This document shows, piece after piece, positions 34,530-46,100 of a stretch of 64,000 bases of DNA. The notes under the pieces are model-generated. The model was not told the origin of the DNA, did no database searches, and saw only the letters and a list, made by a program, of their open reading frames with translations. A program made the position numbers and the translations under genes. Positions within the stretch are counted from its first letter, which is position 1. The number at the start of each line of letters is the position of its first letter. Origin of the DNA: Polytrichum commune (lineage: Eukaryota > Streptophyta > Polytrichopsida > Polytrichales > Polytrichaceae); NCBI GenBank assembly GCA_950295325.1, contig OX485807.1, positions 23,655,666-23,719,665 of the forward strand. The letters run 5' to 3'.

Positions 34530-35640
34530 TGATACCAGGTTACACTACACTAGACAAAATTAATTGGTTAACACCCCTGAAATTGGGCTCCGTACTTAAT
34601 TACAACAACGACACAGTCGGCAGTCACTTAATTTTGATAAATTTGCAGCATTGAATGCATCCCTCGTCAGTCACTCCAGTTATCTGCAACTTGTGTCACT
34701 ACACTAGTACTTGCCCATGTCCTATGTATGCAAGTCGTTTTACACAGGTGTTCTATGTGGCACAAGTCACATACGTTGGTAGTGAATACACCTCAACTTA
34801 TTACACAAAAACCGAACGATCGTAACCAGTTGGCCTTGGAAACACTAGGGTTTTGAACCGTAATGGATAGTGCCAAAAAATCTCTGTGGACGTTGATGCC
34901 AAAGCAACAAATATCACTACATTCGGAAATTGGAGACTTTTTCATGATTTTGAGACTACTTAAGAACATGGTTTTCAAATATTGAACAACAAAAATTCAA
35001 ATATATAATTGAATGTGACTTAATAAACCGATTCGTGTGGGCGGCACTAACCAATTTGGCACAAATATATGTTATCACAATAAGAAATTGGACCAGATTT
35101 TAGGCCATTTGCATATATTTTTGAGACTTTCCAGAGTCTCCGATTAACGAATATAGTGATAAATATGGGAACACCAAATGAATCTTGTATCGAGAAAAAA
35201 CCAAACTTGAACATATTTGAAAAAAGTTAATAGATTTCAGTGCTCGAGTGGGTATTGGGGTGTAAGTTCCAAGTGTTCCAATCTATATTTAGCATACGAG
35301 ATGGGCCTCCACTATCTTACCTTCATGGGAAGAAACCTATAAAATAGGAAGACAACTGACGCTCATACAAATAACGAATAGTGTTGGTATGAATAGTAAG
35401 AAGATTGTGAATAGTGTCGGTATTTTCAATGATAGTGCGTAGCTATGAGTAGTATTTCTAGGGAATATTATCGGGATGGATAATGATTTCTACAAATATT
35501 ATCGGGATGAATAGTGATTCAGGTGCATAATGCCGGGAATATAACTACACCCAAATTTTCAAGTTCAGCCTAAATGTATGAATAATAAATGGATATTCTT
35601 ACTTTGTTTGGAGAGCCCACAAAATATAATTGATATATTC
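34530..35640. other. Non-coding; degenerate GAATAGTG repeats
   Basis: No gene seen. Around 35380-35525 a loosely repeated GAATAGTG/ATTATCGGGATG segment occurs; elsewhere nothing. Confidence 0.5.
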
Positions 35641-35654
35641 CAAGGTCATGGAAC

Positions 35655-37015
35655 CGATACGGGTACCGTTCGGAGTTATGTATTGCTATAACTCTTTACC
35701 GTCACTATCATTTTTTTACCAACTAAAGTATATCACATTCTTCGATGTGCATACTAACTACAGTGAATATCATATTTAGTGTCACCAATTCTCATTGTCT
35801 TGCTCAATACTAATTGTATACCGCAGTATAGTGTCACCAACACTAAATACTGCGGTATACTCAATAGAGGCTGGAAGATAGACCCACTATTAGTCATTAT
35901 GGTTGGTGTTAGGGTAGCCACACACATCCCCTCTATGAAGAATATTCAAGGAATATTTAAAATCCCTAAGGTAAATATCAAACACACATTTGAGGAAATT
36001 AACGTTATTGCCATACAATATGCTATGTCCATAATCCTACACAAAAGAAGAATAGAAAACAACGAACCACTACCAACAGACGCATAACCACTATTAGATT
36101 CCCATATACACCAACTAGCGAACTAATAAGTAGGATGAAAAAAATACAAAAATAAATGCCAACGAAAGCTAAGGAAGTATACCCAACTGATAAGTGCCCA
36201 TAGGCACCTGGCTAGTCTGGTTACTATAGTGCCCACCCCGAGAGGGGTTAGTAGTCCTACACCACTGGTATTATGTCCTGAGGGCATAATACCAAGGGTG
36301 GGTCGAACGGGCATTCCAATCACGTTGATCGCAGGGTCAACGTTTCCTCTCACCAACACTAAATGTTAACCCCACATTATTTGTCATTCCTTGTCAAATT
36401 TTGGGGGAGTATGGATTTCTAGAGTTGCAATTACTATCACTTACCAAGTGATTTTTCATCCATACCAATATTTCATCACAAGTTGCTGACAAGAGAAGGT
36501 AAGGTTTTAGCCAATGGATAAACCTATTCATCATCCATGACAATATTTGTTCACTCATTCACAAGAAGTGTCATCCAAAAAGCACCCACAGTGATATTAA
36601 ATGCCAAATGACACTAAATATTATATTTAGTGTACTTATGTTATTTGGGTTAAAAATGATGCTTAGCCCAAACTATTATATTATGAGGCGCATGCCTTTG
36701 TTATACAATGGTCTATAATTGACTAAAGTGTATACAAATGGCACTTGCCATTAATATGTTCTAGAATATCTTACTCTTGCATACTAAAATGTAAACACAT
36801 AACACTTGCCATCAGTATGCTCAAAACTATCTTCCCTTTGCATACTAAACGCGAAATCTTATGTAAAGTATCCCAATGTACTACTCTAAATGTCATAATG
36901 AAGATATTTTTTCACTTAAAGAAGTTACTTATGTTGACGAATGGAATTGTATTGACAATTAGCAAGCATGACACTTTGAGACCTCTACACATCTAGTTTA
37001 GGCCATTTGCATAAT
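35655..37015 (+). repeat. AACACTAAAT family, copy 1 (with LINE inside)
   Basis: AT-rich repeat with short palindromes such as GACACTAAATATTATATTTA (36608 on). Segment 35655-35790 recurs inverted at 42645-42780; 36345-36630 recurs directly at 39890-40215; 36660-37015 recurs inverted at 42865-43140. A 501-bp retroposed insert (35849-36349) is not part of the family, as the copy at 39.9 kb lacks it. CACTA/TAGTG motifs in both orientations suggest CACTA subterminal repeats, but I found no terminal ends. Confidence 0.65.
35849..36349 (+). mobile_element. 5'-truncated LINE insertion (501 bp)
   Basis: Flanked by a perfect 15-bp repeat TCACCAACACTAAAT (35834-35848, 36350-36364), the length expected from target-primed reverse transcription. 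The related repeat at 39.9 kb reads TCACCAACACTAA straight through, an empty site. The 5' half encodes the tail of an open frame with KNIQGIFKIP, HTFEEINVIAIQYA and LHKRRIENNEPLP before a stop near 36087, plausible for a LINE ORF2 C-terminus. The 3' tail (about 36195-36349) resembles the tail of the SINE at 41776-42145. No poly(A). Confidence 0.75.
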
Positions 37016-38223
37016 AAAATTGATAAAATCAAAGTAACGTTGGGGTTTAGTTTATGCACTGACGTGAATGGGAGCATATTCTTTCATGCCTTGGTCATGT
37101 TTAACCAAGCTTCACGGTAAAGGTATTTCCATCCTCTCAGAGGGTAGGCTCATTTAGTTTAATATGTGTAGGGCCTTTTGTCGAGGGGGGGGGGGGGGTC
37201 TATGGGGGTTTGTTTGTTGTTTGGTTTATTTTTATTTAATATCAAGTATGTGAGGTATGTAATGGCAATTTGGTGTATTTGTTTCACGAGTGTTCTAACT
37301 TCGTTTTTTGGTATTTTGAGTCGTTGTCTAATTCTTGAATTAATCGTTCATGGATGGCTCCTCTAACGTTGGCTATGATAGTGATGAGGGGGTTGACTTG
37401 CCATCCCGTTGTTCTAAGTGCTTATATGAGTGGGTTGTATTTAGTGGCCTTTTCGTTGTGGGTGGTGTTGGGAAATCTATCATGGCAGTAGGTGATTTCT
37501 ATGAATTATATGACGTTTGGTGGGGTTGGTGTTAGGGGGGTGGGGGGGGGGGGTCGGCTATCAATGGGGGCACCCAGTACACAAAAAGATATTTGGCCTA
37601 AGTTTGGCCAAGCATGTATACCGGGGGGGGGGGGGGATGGAGCATGTGCATTTGTGTAGCCACTGTGGGACTGTGGTGTCTTGAGGACTAGAGTTTTGAT
37701 TTCCTGCGTTCATGATTATGTAGGATCTCGTGTGTCTGTTTGATTGTAGCATGTGTGCTACTTTGGGTATTGCGTCATTATGGCGGACTAATACTATTAC
37801 TTTATTATATACGGAGTCTTTTGCAAATAGTCTATGCAACACTAAATACCATAAATGGTGTAGGTAAATTACTAAAGGGATGTGACTAAACAATGGGCAA
37901 TTGTAAGTCAATTGTGATTTTGATGACTTGTTGTTGCACATGTGACAATGATTGTGGTCAGTTGTTCGTCTTTTATTTTCCCATGCCATGCCTCATGAAA
38001 AAACTTTTTGGTCAGCATTAAATGCAACCCTCCTCGAACGCCCTAGTTGATTGCGTCTACGGCAACACACGCCTGAAACACAATATTCATTAAAATGAGA
38101 GTTTTCTAGTGAATTGAGAGTACATAAAGCAAACTATTAATCCAAGAATGAAATGAAAACCACTGGAAAGTTGTAGAGTACAAGTAAAAAAATAACATTT
38201 GATTTTCCGCCGTAAATTCCGCC
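37016..38223. other. Non-coding with G runs
   Basis: Contains three G tracts of about 12-14 (near 37186, 37540 and 37623). The minus frame 37561-37989 has no recognisable motif. Around 37820-37862 is a fragment of the AACACTAAAT family. Confidence 0.5.
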
Positions 38224-39089
38224 GTAGTTTCCATTAAAATGAGAGTATGTTAAGCTAGGAAATCGACTCATTTAGGTCGACTCAACCTAAATTGACAACA
38301 TATTGTCCTCATTTAGGTCGACTCAACTTAAATTGACTAACATATTGTCCTCATTTAGGTCGACTCAACTTAAATTGACTAACATAATTGTCCTCATTTA
38401 GGTTGACTCAACCTAAATTGACAACATAATGTCCTCATTTAGGTCGACTCAACCTAAATTGACTAACATAATTGTCCTCATGTAGGTCGACTCAACCTAA
38501 ATTGACAACATAATGTCCTCATTTAGGTCGACTCAACCTAAATTGACAACATAATGTCCTCATTTAGGTCGACTCAACCTAAATTGACTAACATAATTGT
38601 CCTCATGTAGGTCGACTCAACCTAAATTGACTAACATAATTGTCCTCATGTAGGTCGACTCAACCTAAATTGACAACATAATGTCCTCATTTAGGTCGAC
38701 TCAACCTAAATTGACCACATAATGTCCTCATTTAGGTCGACTCAACCTAAATTGACTAACATAATTGTCCTCATGTAGGTCGACTCAACCTAAATTGACA
38801 ACATAATGTCCTCATTTAGGTCGACTCAACCTAAATTGACCACATAATGTCCTCATTTAGGTCGACTCAACCTAAATTGACTAACATAATTGTCCTCATG
38901 TAGGTCGACTCAACCTAAATTGACAACATAATGTCCTCATGTAGGTCGACTCAACCTAAATTGACAACATAATGTCCTCATTTAGGTCGACTCAACCTAA
39001 ATTGACAAAATATTGTTCTCATTTAGGTTGACTCAACCTAAATGAGTCGATTTCCCAGTTTAACATACTCTCATTTCAATGAAAACTAC
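38224..39089. mobile_element. Foldback-type element (866 bp)
   Basis: The two ends are inverted repeats of about 55 bp: left GTAGTTTCCATTAAAATGAG and right, in reverse complement, GTAGTTTTCATTGAAATGAG, both continuing through GTATGTTAA and AAATCGACTCATTTAGG into the internal array. The interior is entirely tandem repeats that are themselves self-complementary. This is the build of foldback elements. I could not fix a target duplication, so mobility is inferred from the terminal repeats alone. Confidence 0.75.
38268..39045. repeat. About 19 tandem 41-44-bp hairpin units
   Basis: Each unit contains CTCATTTAGGTCGACTCAAC followed by CTAAATTGAC and AACATAATGTC or the longer TAACATAATTGTC. TTAGGTTGA-C-TCAACCTAA is a perfect hairpin; most units have one mismatch. 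Two length classes alternate irregularly. There are no unique spacers, so it is not CRISPR-like. Confidence 0.95.
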
Positions 39090-39388
39090 ACGTCCGAAGT
39101 ATAATCTAGTATTTATCAACCTAACATGACTTTTAGGTGTCCAAATGGCCAATATTATTTTGAGAGGATCCCACTCTCTCAAAATATTGAATATCGTGTT
39201 CTGAGTGCGTCCATTGGCACTACAAGCAATTCTAGTTATTCCTTTAGGCACAAAATCCATGCATGTCGGTAGTGTAAATTTTAGAAGATCATTGCATTAT
39301 CAATCCTTCTCCACACTACAAGTATGAATGGTAAGTATAGTGCTTTATTTATGATCAACAAGTATGGACCTATAAGATGATGCCATAC

Positions 39389-39540
39389 ACATTACTAGCA
39401 TGTGAGTCCTACGCAATCATCCCACGTCAATGAAAGAACAATGCAATCTACTATTATGTTATATTTGCAAATTTTTCAGTTTCATAGGATAAGTTTCCAG
39501 TAACGTAGGTCAATTGCCTAGGGTTCATGTGCTTGTAGTG
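39389..39540 (-). mobile_element. MITE, family of three, copy C (inverted)
   Basis: Inverted relative to 1501-1649 and 7057-7209. In reverse complement it starts CACTACAAGCACATGAAC and includes GCAATTGACCTACGTTAC and TTGTTCTTTCATTGACG; the other end reads TTACTAGCATGTGAGTCC. Confidence 0.6.
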
Positions 39541-39854
39541 ACCATGGTGCTCATAGCTCAATTGGTGTATTATGCCAATTAGAAAAGAAATAAAAGAAAT
39601 AAAAATGACTTCGATGTTGCCATGCGTGTAGATTATGGTGTTGCTTCGAGTTGGTCCAACTCTATATGTAACCCCAAAGAATTAGAGTGGTCCCCAGAGA
39701 TTATTGTCTCCTTTCGAGATGATCACCTTGAATGGGTGCAGACAAGCCGGTTGGCACCGATCTCCCCTAGGGCAAGCCCCTAGGTTCCCACATGGTTGAT
39801 TGAAATTTCAATATTACACTAAAGATGATATTTATTGTTGCAAATTCGAACCGT

Positions 39855-40215
39855 CTTGCTCAATACTAATTGTAAACCACGGTGTAGTGTCACCAACACT
39901 AATTGTTAACCCAACATTATTTGCCATTCCTTGTATATGTATATATTTTTTAATTTTTTAATTTATTTTTTTGGGGGGGGGGGTTATAGATTTATTGTGT
40001 TGCAATTATTGTCGCTTACTGTGAAGCAATTTTTCATCCAACTTTCAATCATTCATGACAAAATTTCATCACAAGTTGCTGACAAAGGTTTTGGCCAATG
40101 GATGAACTCATCCATCATCCATGACAATGTTTGTTCACTTATTCATAAGAAGTGCCATCTGCAAAGTTATCATAGTGACTTTGAATACCATAGGACACTA
40201 AATATCAAATTTAGC
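39855..40215 (+). repeat. AACACTAAAT family, copy 2 (empty LINE site)
   Basis: Matches 35795-35845 joined directly to 36350-36630, including TCATCACAAGTTGCTGAC and CATCATCCATGACAAT, without the 501-bp LINE insert. A short G-rich run (near 39972) and ATATAT-type insert distinguish it. Confidence 0.7.
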
Positions 40216-41763
40216 GTAGTTCGCCTGGATGGCCCCACTATGTTTGGGTGGACCATTAGGTGATAGGCTACACCATAAATCAAACGTTGGGAAGGTCATC
40301 CATCCAAGTACTATTGCGGCATGAGGCGGCTTAACCTTGGATTTTCATGAGATCCAGGTGAAGGCCTCGTGTTTATGTCACCCTTTATGCCAACAAAACT
40401 TGCAAAATATCTTGGCATAATGGCACTTACAGTGAGGGGTGGTGATTTTGACAACTTGGATTGCCCGCATTGAAATGGTTGCCCCTAAGGTTCTTTAGCC
40501 TTTGCAAAACTAGAGCTCATTGAATGGGAGAATGTACATGATACGGAAAATCTTTCATGGAAACATGTAAGGCATAGGGTGCTTAAAACCAACACTTCAA
40601 GCTATTGCACATACATATGGCTACATGGTTGATATGAAATATATATATATATATATATATTCATACTAGCCTTTGTTCTAAACATAGGTATAAAGAAAGA
40701 AAGAAATATTTTTAGCCTCAATTAGATATTTGATGAATATTCAAAGTCAAAACCACTAGCTTCCTTCAATTAATATATAGGCCCCGTGTATGACGACCTT
40801 GGATATGATGAGGACCCCCACCTTCATTGCCTACAGCCAACACAACATAGTTGGGTCCTAGACCCAAGCTAGAACATAGACCAACTAGTAACGGTGCACA
40901 AAGCCACATGGCCACCTCCATGATCCCACCTAGTTCACTTGCAAAACCATCACCTTGCATCCTGGGTACCAACCCCCTTTGTGCTTTGTGGGCCTACCTC
41001 CGTGACTTTGTGAATAGAATGGCTATAACCCCCCCCCCCCCCCGGCAGTGCATAGAATGGCTAGAACAGGCATTGACAAACCCACCCTAAACCAACCTTG
41101 AACCAACCTGAGATAGAGTGGAGCTCGTTACTTACCCTACATGAAGGTAGTGGAGGTCACTATGAGGTGGCGCCACGAATGGCACCTAAAAGCGTCACTC
41201 CGTGGGCCCATACACTCCTACACCATGGGGAACGCTTCAAGGTAGTAGAGTGCTGGTGATTGGGAGGCATTTATAGGTGTTGGTTTTGGGTGGGGTGTCG
41301 GTTTTAGCACGCTCTACCTAACCTTACTTACCGATTATTGCAACACCTCCATTGTCGAAGCACGAATTCTAAAGTGCTTTAACAAGGGTTGGGGTTCCTA
41401 CGGCTGGGGCAAACCATCCTCCACATTGGTTCCTTGGAGGCAAGAGTTTAGGCATCCAACAAGGAACGAGTGTATGGGTTGGTTCGTCCTACGTTGTGCT
41501 CCATATACAAAGGTGATGGGGAAAGGATGCTTTGGACGTCACTCGCCCAACCTTCCGGAAGAGGTGTTGTAGATATTATGACTTTGTTAACCTCCGTTTG
41601 TGCTCACTAGATTATGGCTTGGCAAAGTGGATTGCATTCAATCTTTGATTTAGGGCCGTGAGAATAATGAATTTTCGGAAATAAGTGTAGCCATGGCCTT
41701 CATTATTATCTTCTTGCTTGTTAGGTGAAATGCAAACAAGAAGAATCTGAAACCCGGTTTAGG
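40216..41763. other. Non-coding; AT microsatellite and C run
   Basis: No gene recognised. Contains an (AT)n run near 40641-40660 and a run of about 15 C near 41030-41044 bracketed by a short duplication of AGAATGGCTA. Confidence 0.5.
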
Positions 41764-41775
41764 TGAAAGTAGTTA

Positions 41776-42145
41776 AGGCACCACGGGCCTTGGCTTGGTG
41801 GTTAGGGCTCATGGCCCCCAATGAGGAGGTTGTGGGTTCTATTCCCCATGCCGGCGTGGTGTTCACCACCTTAGTCCACCCAACTATGATGGGGGGTCCT
41901 TGGACCTTGTTGTATGGGTACCTCAAAGCCCTTTGGGGGGATACCATGTCCGGTATCTTCAAGGCAATAATGGCTAGCTAGGAACTAGCATGATGTGTCA
42001 CTATAGTGTCCATCCTCGAAAGGGGAGAGTAGTATTGTCCCAATGTCCCCTTGTCCGGTGGGCATCGGGTCATTGGCATTACGAACGGACACTTTATTCA
42101 CGCCGGCCCCTTGCTTAAAGGGACCGGAGTTTCTATCTATCTTAC
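41776..42145 (+). mobile_element. tRNA-derived SINE (370 bp)
   Basis: Flanked by a perfect 12-bp repeat TGAAAGTAGTTA (41764-41775, 42146-42157). The head has RNA polymerase III promoter boxes at tRNA spacing: A box TGGCTTGGTGG (41791-41801) and B box GGTTCTATTCC (41835-41845, one mismatch to consensus). The tail (about 41985-42120) resembles the last 150 bp of the LINE insertion at 35849-36349 and ends in CTATCTATC. Stem-forming CCGGCCCCTT...AAGGGACCGG lies just before the end. Open frames across it are incidental. Confidence 0.85.
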
Positions 42146-42239
42146 TGAAAGTAGTTAGAAGTTCCAGCCTCCATCTTTCTCACCTAAGATGCACTGTTTT
42201 GTCTAATTAGTGTGGGTTGCGATTTGGAGTTACGCGTGG

Positions 42240-43140
42240 CTATAATATTTTACTGAGAGTATTATTTTTCACCCAAATAATATAAGTACACAAAATATGA
42301 TATTTAGTGTTTGATTAGATTTAGTGTTTTACCACCCTACTCTGCTCAACACTAATTTTCAATTCTTTGATAATTAGTGTTAGACATAAATGTGCCGCCG
42401 CTACCTTCCTTGTTGCCACCTCTTTCCTCTGAAACAATCAATCGCCTTCCTTATTGCCACCTCTTTCCTCTGAAACAATCAATCGCCTTCCTTATTGCCA
42501 CCTCTTTCCTACTAAACACTAAATTCGTGCATGTAACTTTCACATATTACCATAGATGATATTTAGTGTTTGAGTTTACATTTAATGTTACTTACTTTCA
42601 TAGGGTTAGTGATATTTAGTGTAGTGTTCGTATTTAGTGTATCTAACACTAAATATCATATTTAGTGTAGTTAGTAAGAACACCGAAGATTATGATATAA
42701 CTTAGTTGGTAAAAAATGACAGTGTCGGGAAAAAGTTATAGGAAAACATAACTCCGAATGGTAACCCACACGAATTAGACAAAACAATATACTATTACTA
42801 CGTAGATCCAGTATACTTGTACTACACCCTTTATGGTAAATAGTGTCATGTACACTATTTGCAAAGGGCCTAAACTAGATGCTTAGAGGTCTCATAGTGT
42901 CACATCCACTAATTACCAATATGATCCTATTGATAAACATGAGTAACTTTTTGAGTGAAAATATTAACATTATGATATTTAGTGTAGCATATTGGGGTAT
43001 TTGAGATGATAGTTTTGCATATTGATATGCAAGGAAAGGATATTATTGAGCATACTAATGTCAAGTGTCATCTGTGTACACTTTAATCAACTTGTAGACC
43101 ATTGTGTAACATGAGTATACACCTCATAACATTATTGAAC
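42240..43140 (-). repeat. AACACTAAAT family, inverted copies
   Basis: Reverse-complement matches: 42268-42308 to 36605-36650, 42645-42780 to 35655-35790, 42865-43140 to 36660-37015. The order shows at least two adjacent minus-strand copies, the first internally deleted. Contains the palindrome ACACTAAATATC/ATATTTAGTGT at 42644-42666. Confidence 0.6.
42404..42510. repeat. 41-bp tandem repeat, about 2.6 units
   Basis: Units begin CCTTCCTT at 42404, 42445 and 42486 and include TTGCCACCTCTTTCCTCTG and AAACAATCAATCG. Almost identical to each other, so recent. Confidence 0.9.
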
Positions 43141-46100
43141 ATACTCATGCCATGATGTTAGTAAGCGCACTTGAACACCAAGTGTCGTGAGGTGACACTA
43201 ATGATAAAGTTGTTGGTCATCAGCTAACCTAGCATAAACCTCCAAATAGGGTGAGTGACACTATTGTATGTGTGACACTAATTATCATAAACGGTGCAAG
43301 GTTAAGGCTTCTATAATTGATAAAATAAAAGAGTTTTCATGCATTAGAAGGAGTAATAGTGGGGAATTATTTTTCTTGTGTAGAGAAACAAATCCTAACA
43401 AGAATGCAATCATTTGAAATGCACGAATATAAAGATTGCTACAAATTTTGAAGTGTAAATTTTAGGGTTACACATAGTCGGTCAATAGGTTAACCCATAA
43501 CCACTTATCTCAATGCTACTACTAGGCTATAACAATTGTCAAAACTCGTATGAGGGTAATCAATCACAAGTAGCCGCATACATAAACTTTAACTTTGTGA
43601 GCCTAAAAATATATATATATTCCATCTATGTCAGCATTACATGACCCTAGTGAGTGGTTAAATGGACATGGTCGACTATAGATGCCTCGACCTTAGTATG
43701 AGCTACTTACTTGTCATTGGACATGTGAATCATGAGCACACGGTTTTAGAGTTGAAGCACTCATGAACATGATTAGGTCATGTTAAAATGATTGGAGTCT
43801 TTGGGACCTTGTATTTTCTTAACTTAGAACAACACCACTCCAGTTCCTAAATAAGGTAACTTATGTGTGTGTTATTCAATTTGTTTTTCCATATTCTCCA
43901 ATTCTCCTCTATTAGATTTACACGACAAAATTACTGATCAATATTAAGGTGATGCACTCCTAGTGTCAAGAATCTTGGGAAATTGATGAGCATCGTACCC
44001 CACTTGGGTCACTTGAGCAATACTCAGAATGGATATTTTTCATTTTATTAGAGTAAACATGGAAGTGGTGTGGATCTGGGAAATGATGACCAGATGCATG
44101 ACATATTTTAATATTGAAACATTTAGGAATGGTTGCACAACTTAGTTGTTGTGTAATGTTATGTGATATGTGTTGTATTAGCAAATCTACGATGAAGCAA
44201 TAGAAAAGAACCAGATGGTAAATTGGACCTCCCTTGATTTAGTTATGAATATTGGGAGTGCATGCTTGTCGATTCCTTCACTGAACGCATAAGTTCTCCC
44301 AATTGTGTTAAGTAGTGATTGTGAAATAATTGATGAAGTGAGGATGAAATTTAAAGACGTAATCCAATTTCTTTAAACGTGTGTCTTTGTGGTGTTTGTT
44401 CTTTGATCCTTGCCTAACCACACTCCAATCAAATGAAGGGGTCCGACTAAGAAATATAACCAAAGTAACACCTTGCATGCCTTCCGATCATTGAGTTATC
44501 CACAAACTTTCAATATCAAAGCACATGATTTCAACTTCAATCACATGTTCAAGAAAGCATAACACATTAAAGACGAGTTCTGTTTAAGAATTGACATTAA
44601 AGAAAACACATGGACTTGAGCGTATGTGCACAAGACATATTACTATCTTAGCCGATTCAGTTGTCAACATAGTTGAGAGGGCCTATGTGATTGCATGAAG
44701 AGGTAAGCATTCTCACTTTGGATCCTTATAACTATTGTATTTCTAGTCCACTTTTGATACTTGAATTGACAGTCATAGTGATTTGCAATAGCTAATTAGA
44801 TAAGACCATTCTTGAGTTGATCCAACAATCATAAATACTTTTGGAGTTGAATACTCCCACAATAGGGTCGCACTTCAACACCTATTTAAAGACACCAAGT
44901 TACCTCTTGAATCTTCATGCCATGATGATATGCGAGAGTGGGTTTACACTAAGGTCCAAGACAAAAAGAACAAACTATGAAACCCAATAATTTCATTGAT
45001 TGAGAGAATTTATTGTAACCCAAAGAGTTTACACTGCTATTTGTGTCCAAGGTCTGGAAAAATGAAGTGGCTCTAGGTAATGTGACATTGGTTTCCTTCC
45101 AAATCCTAACAGGTCCCCACTAATCCTCCTAGTTTGAGATACTAATCTCCAAGCCTGGGTTTGAATGTAAGGTCCATTAAGGGATGCTTTTGACCTCATG
45201 ACTCTAATGTGAACCCACCTAAAATTGGTCCAATGTCCAGGACTACGTTTCCCAACACTTACTTTCAAAGGTGCCGTAAAAAAACTAATCCTACATGTTT
45301 AACATTAGCTCATACTGAATTATCTGGATTTGGTGTCTATGATCTTGATTTGTATATTAATTTGTCTTTAAAATAACACCCAAGGCTGTACATAAGAATC
45401 AACATTTTCACCCTCCCCAATGGTAGGTGTTGTGAACATGAGCCCCCATATTCACATGTAGGCTCAAACTTAATGCAAGTTACCTCGGAATGGGAAAATG
45501 GGAATCCAATTGAAATTTTGGTGGTAGTGGTAGCCCGTACTAGTTGCCACTAGATTCTAAATCAATGCACTTTGTACTGTCTCTGAAACCCTTCCAAATG
45601 TTTTTCAATAAAGCTGCCCTGGCCCCCTGTCCGTCATCAATAAATTTCAAGTCAGATCCGGTGTTTATTTTTGCACATGCATAATTGTGAGGGGGTAGGA
45701 GTAGGGGTTTGTCTAGTTTTAGATTATTTTAAAATCATCATTTTAGAAATCATTTAAAAATACTTGGCAAATTTTGAGGCGTTTTTCTTTTTCTAATTTT
45801 AAACTCACTATTACAGTAAGTCTAGGCTAGTAGGGGTGAATATAAACACACGCAACTTTGTCAATTATTTCATATCACCATATAGCATTAGTCTATTCAA
45901 ACTCAACAGCAGTGCCTAAGCCCCAAGTCCTGCCACACGAACTGATGAATATCATATTTCGCATAAGGGGAACCATCCAAGTGCAATCTTGGATAAGTAC
46001 TTGAGCGCAGAAGAGCTCAAAGAACTAATCCTAGGAGAGGGGAATGTTTTCGACAATGATTTGCCAAGGACCTCACGAATTGATGTCTTTGATGATTTTC

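Noticed and set aside
38268-39045. CRISPR-like regular repeat array
   Set aside because: Units abut with no unique spacers, every part of the unit is repeated, and the host is a plant. It is the interior of a foldback element.
39554-39565. tRNA-like A box TAGCTCAATTGG
   Set aside because: The only B-box-like sequence is about 80 bases downstream with several mismatches, and no target duplication is seen; not enough for a tRNA or SINE.
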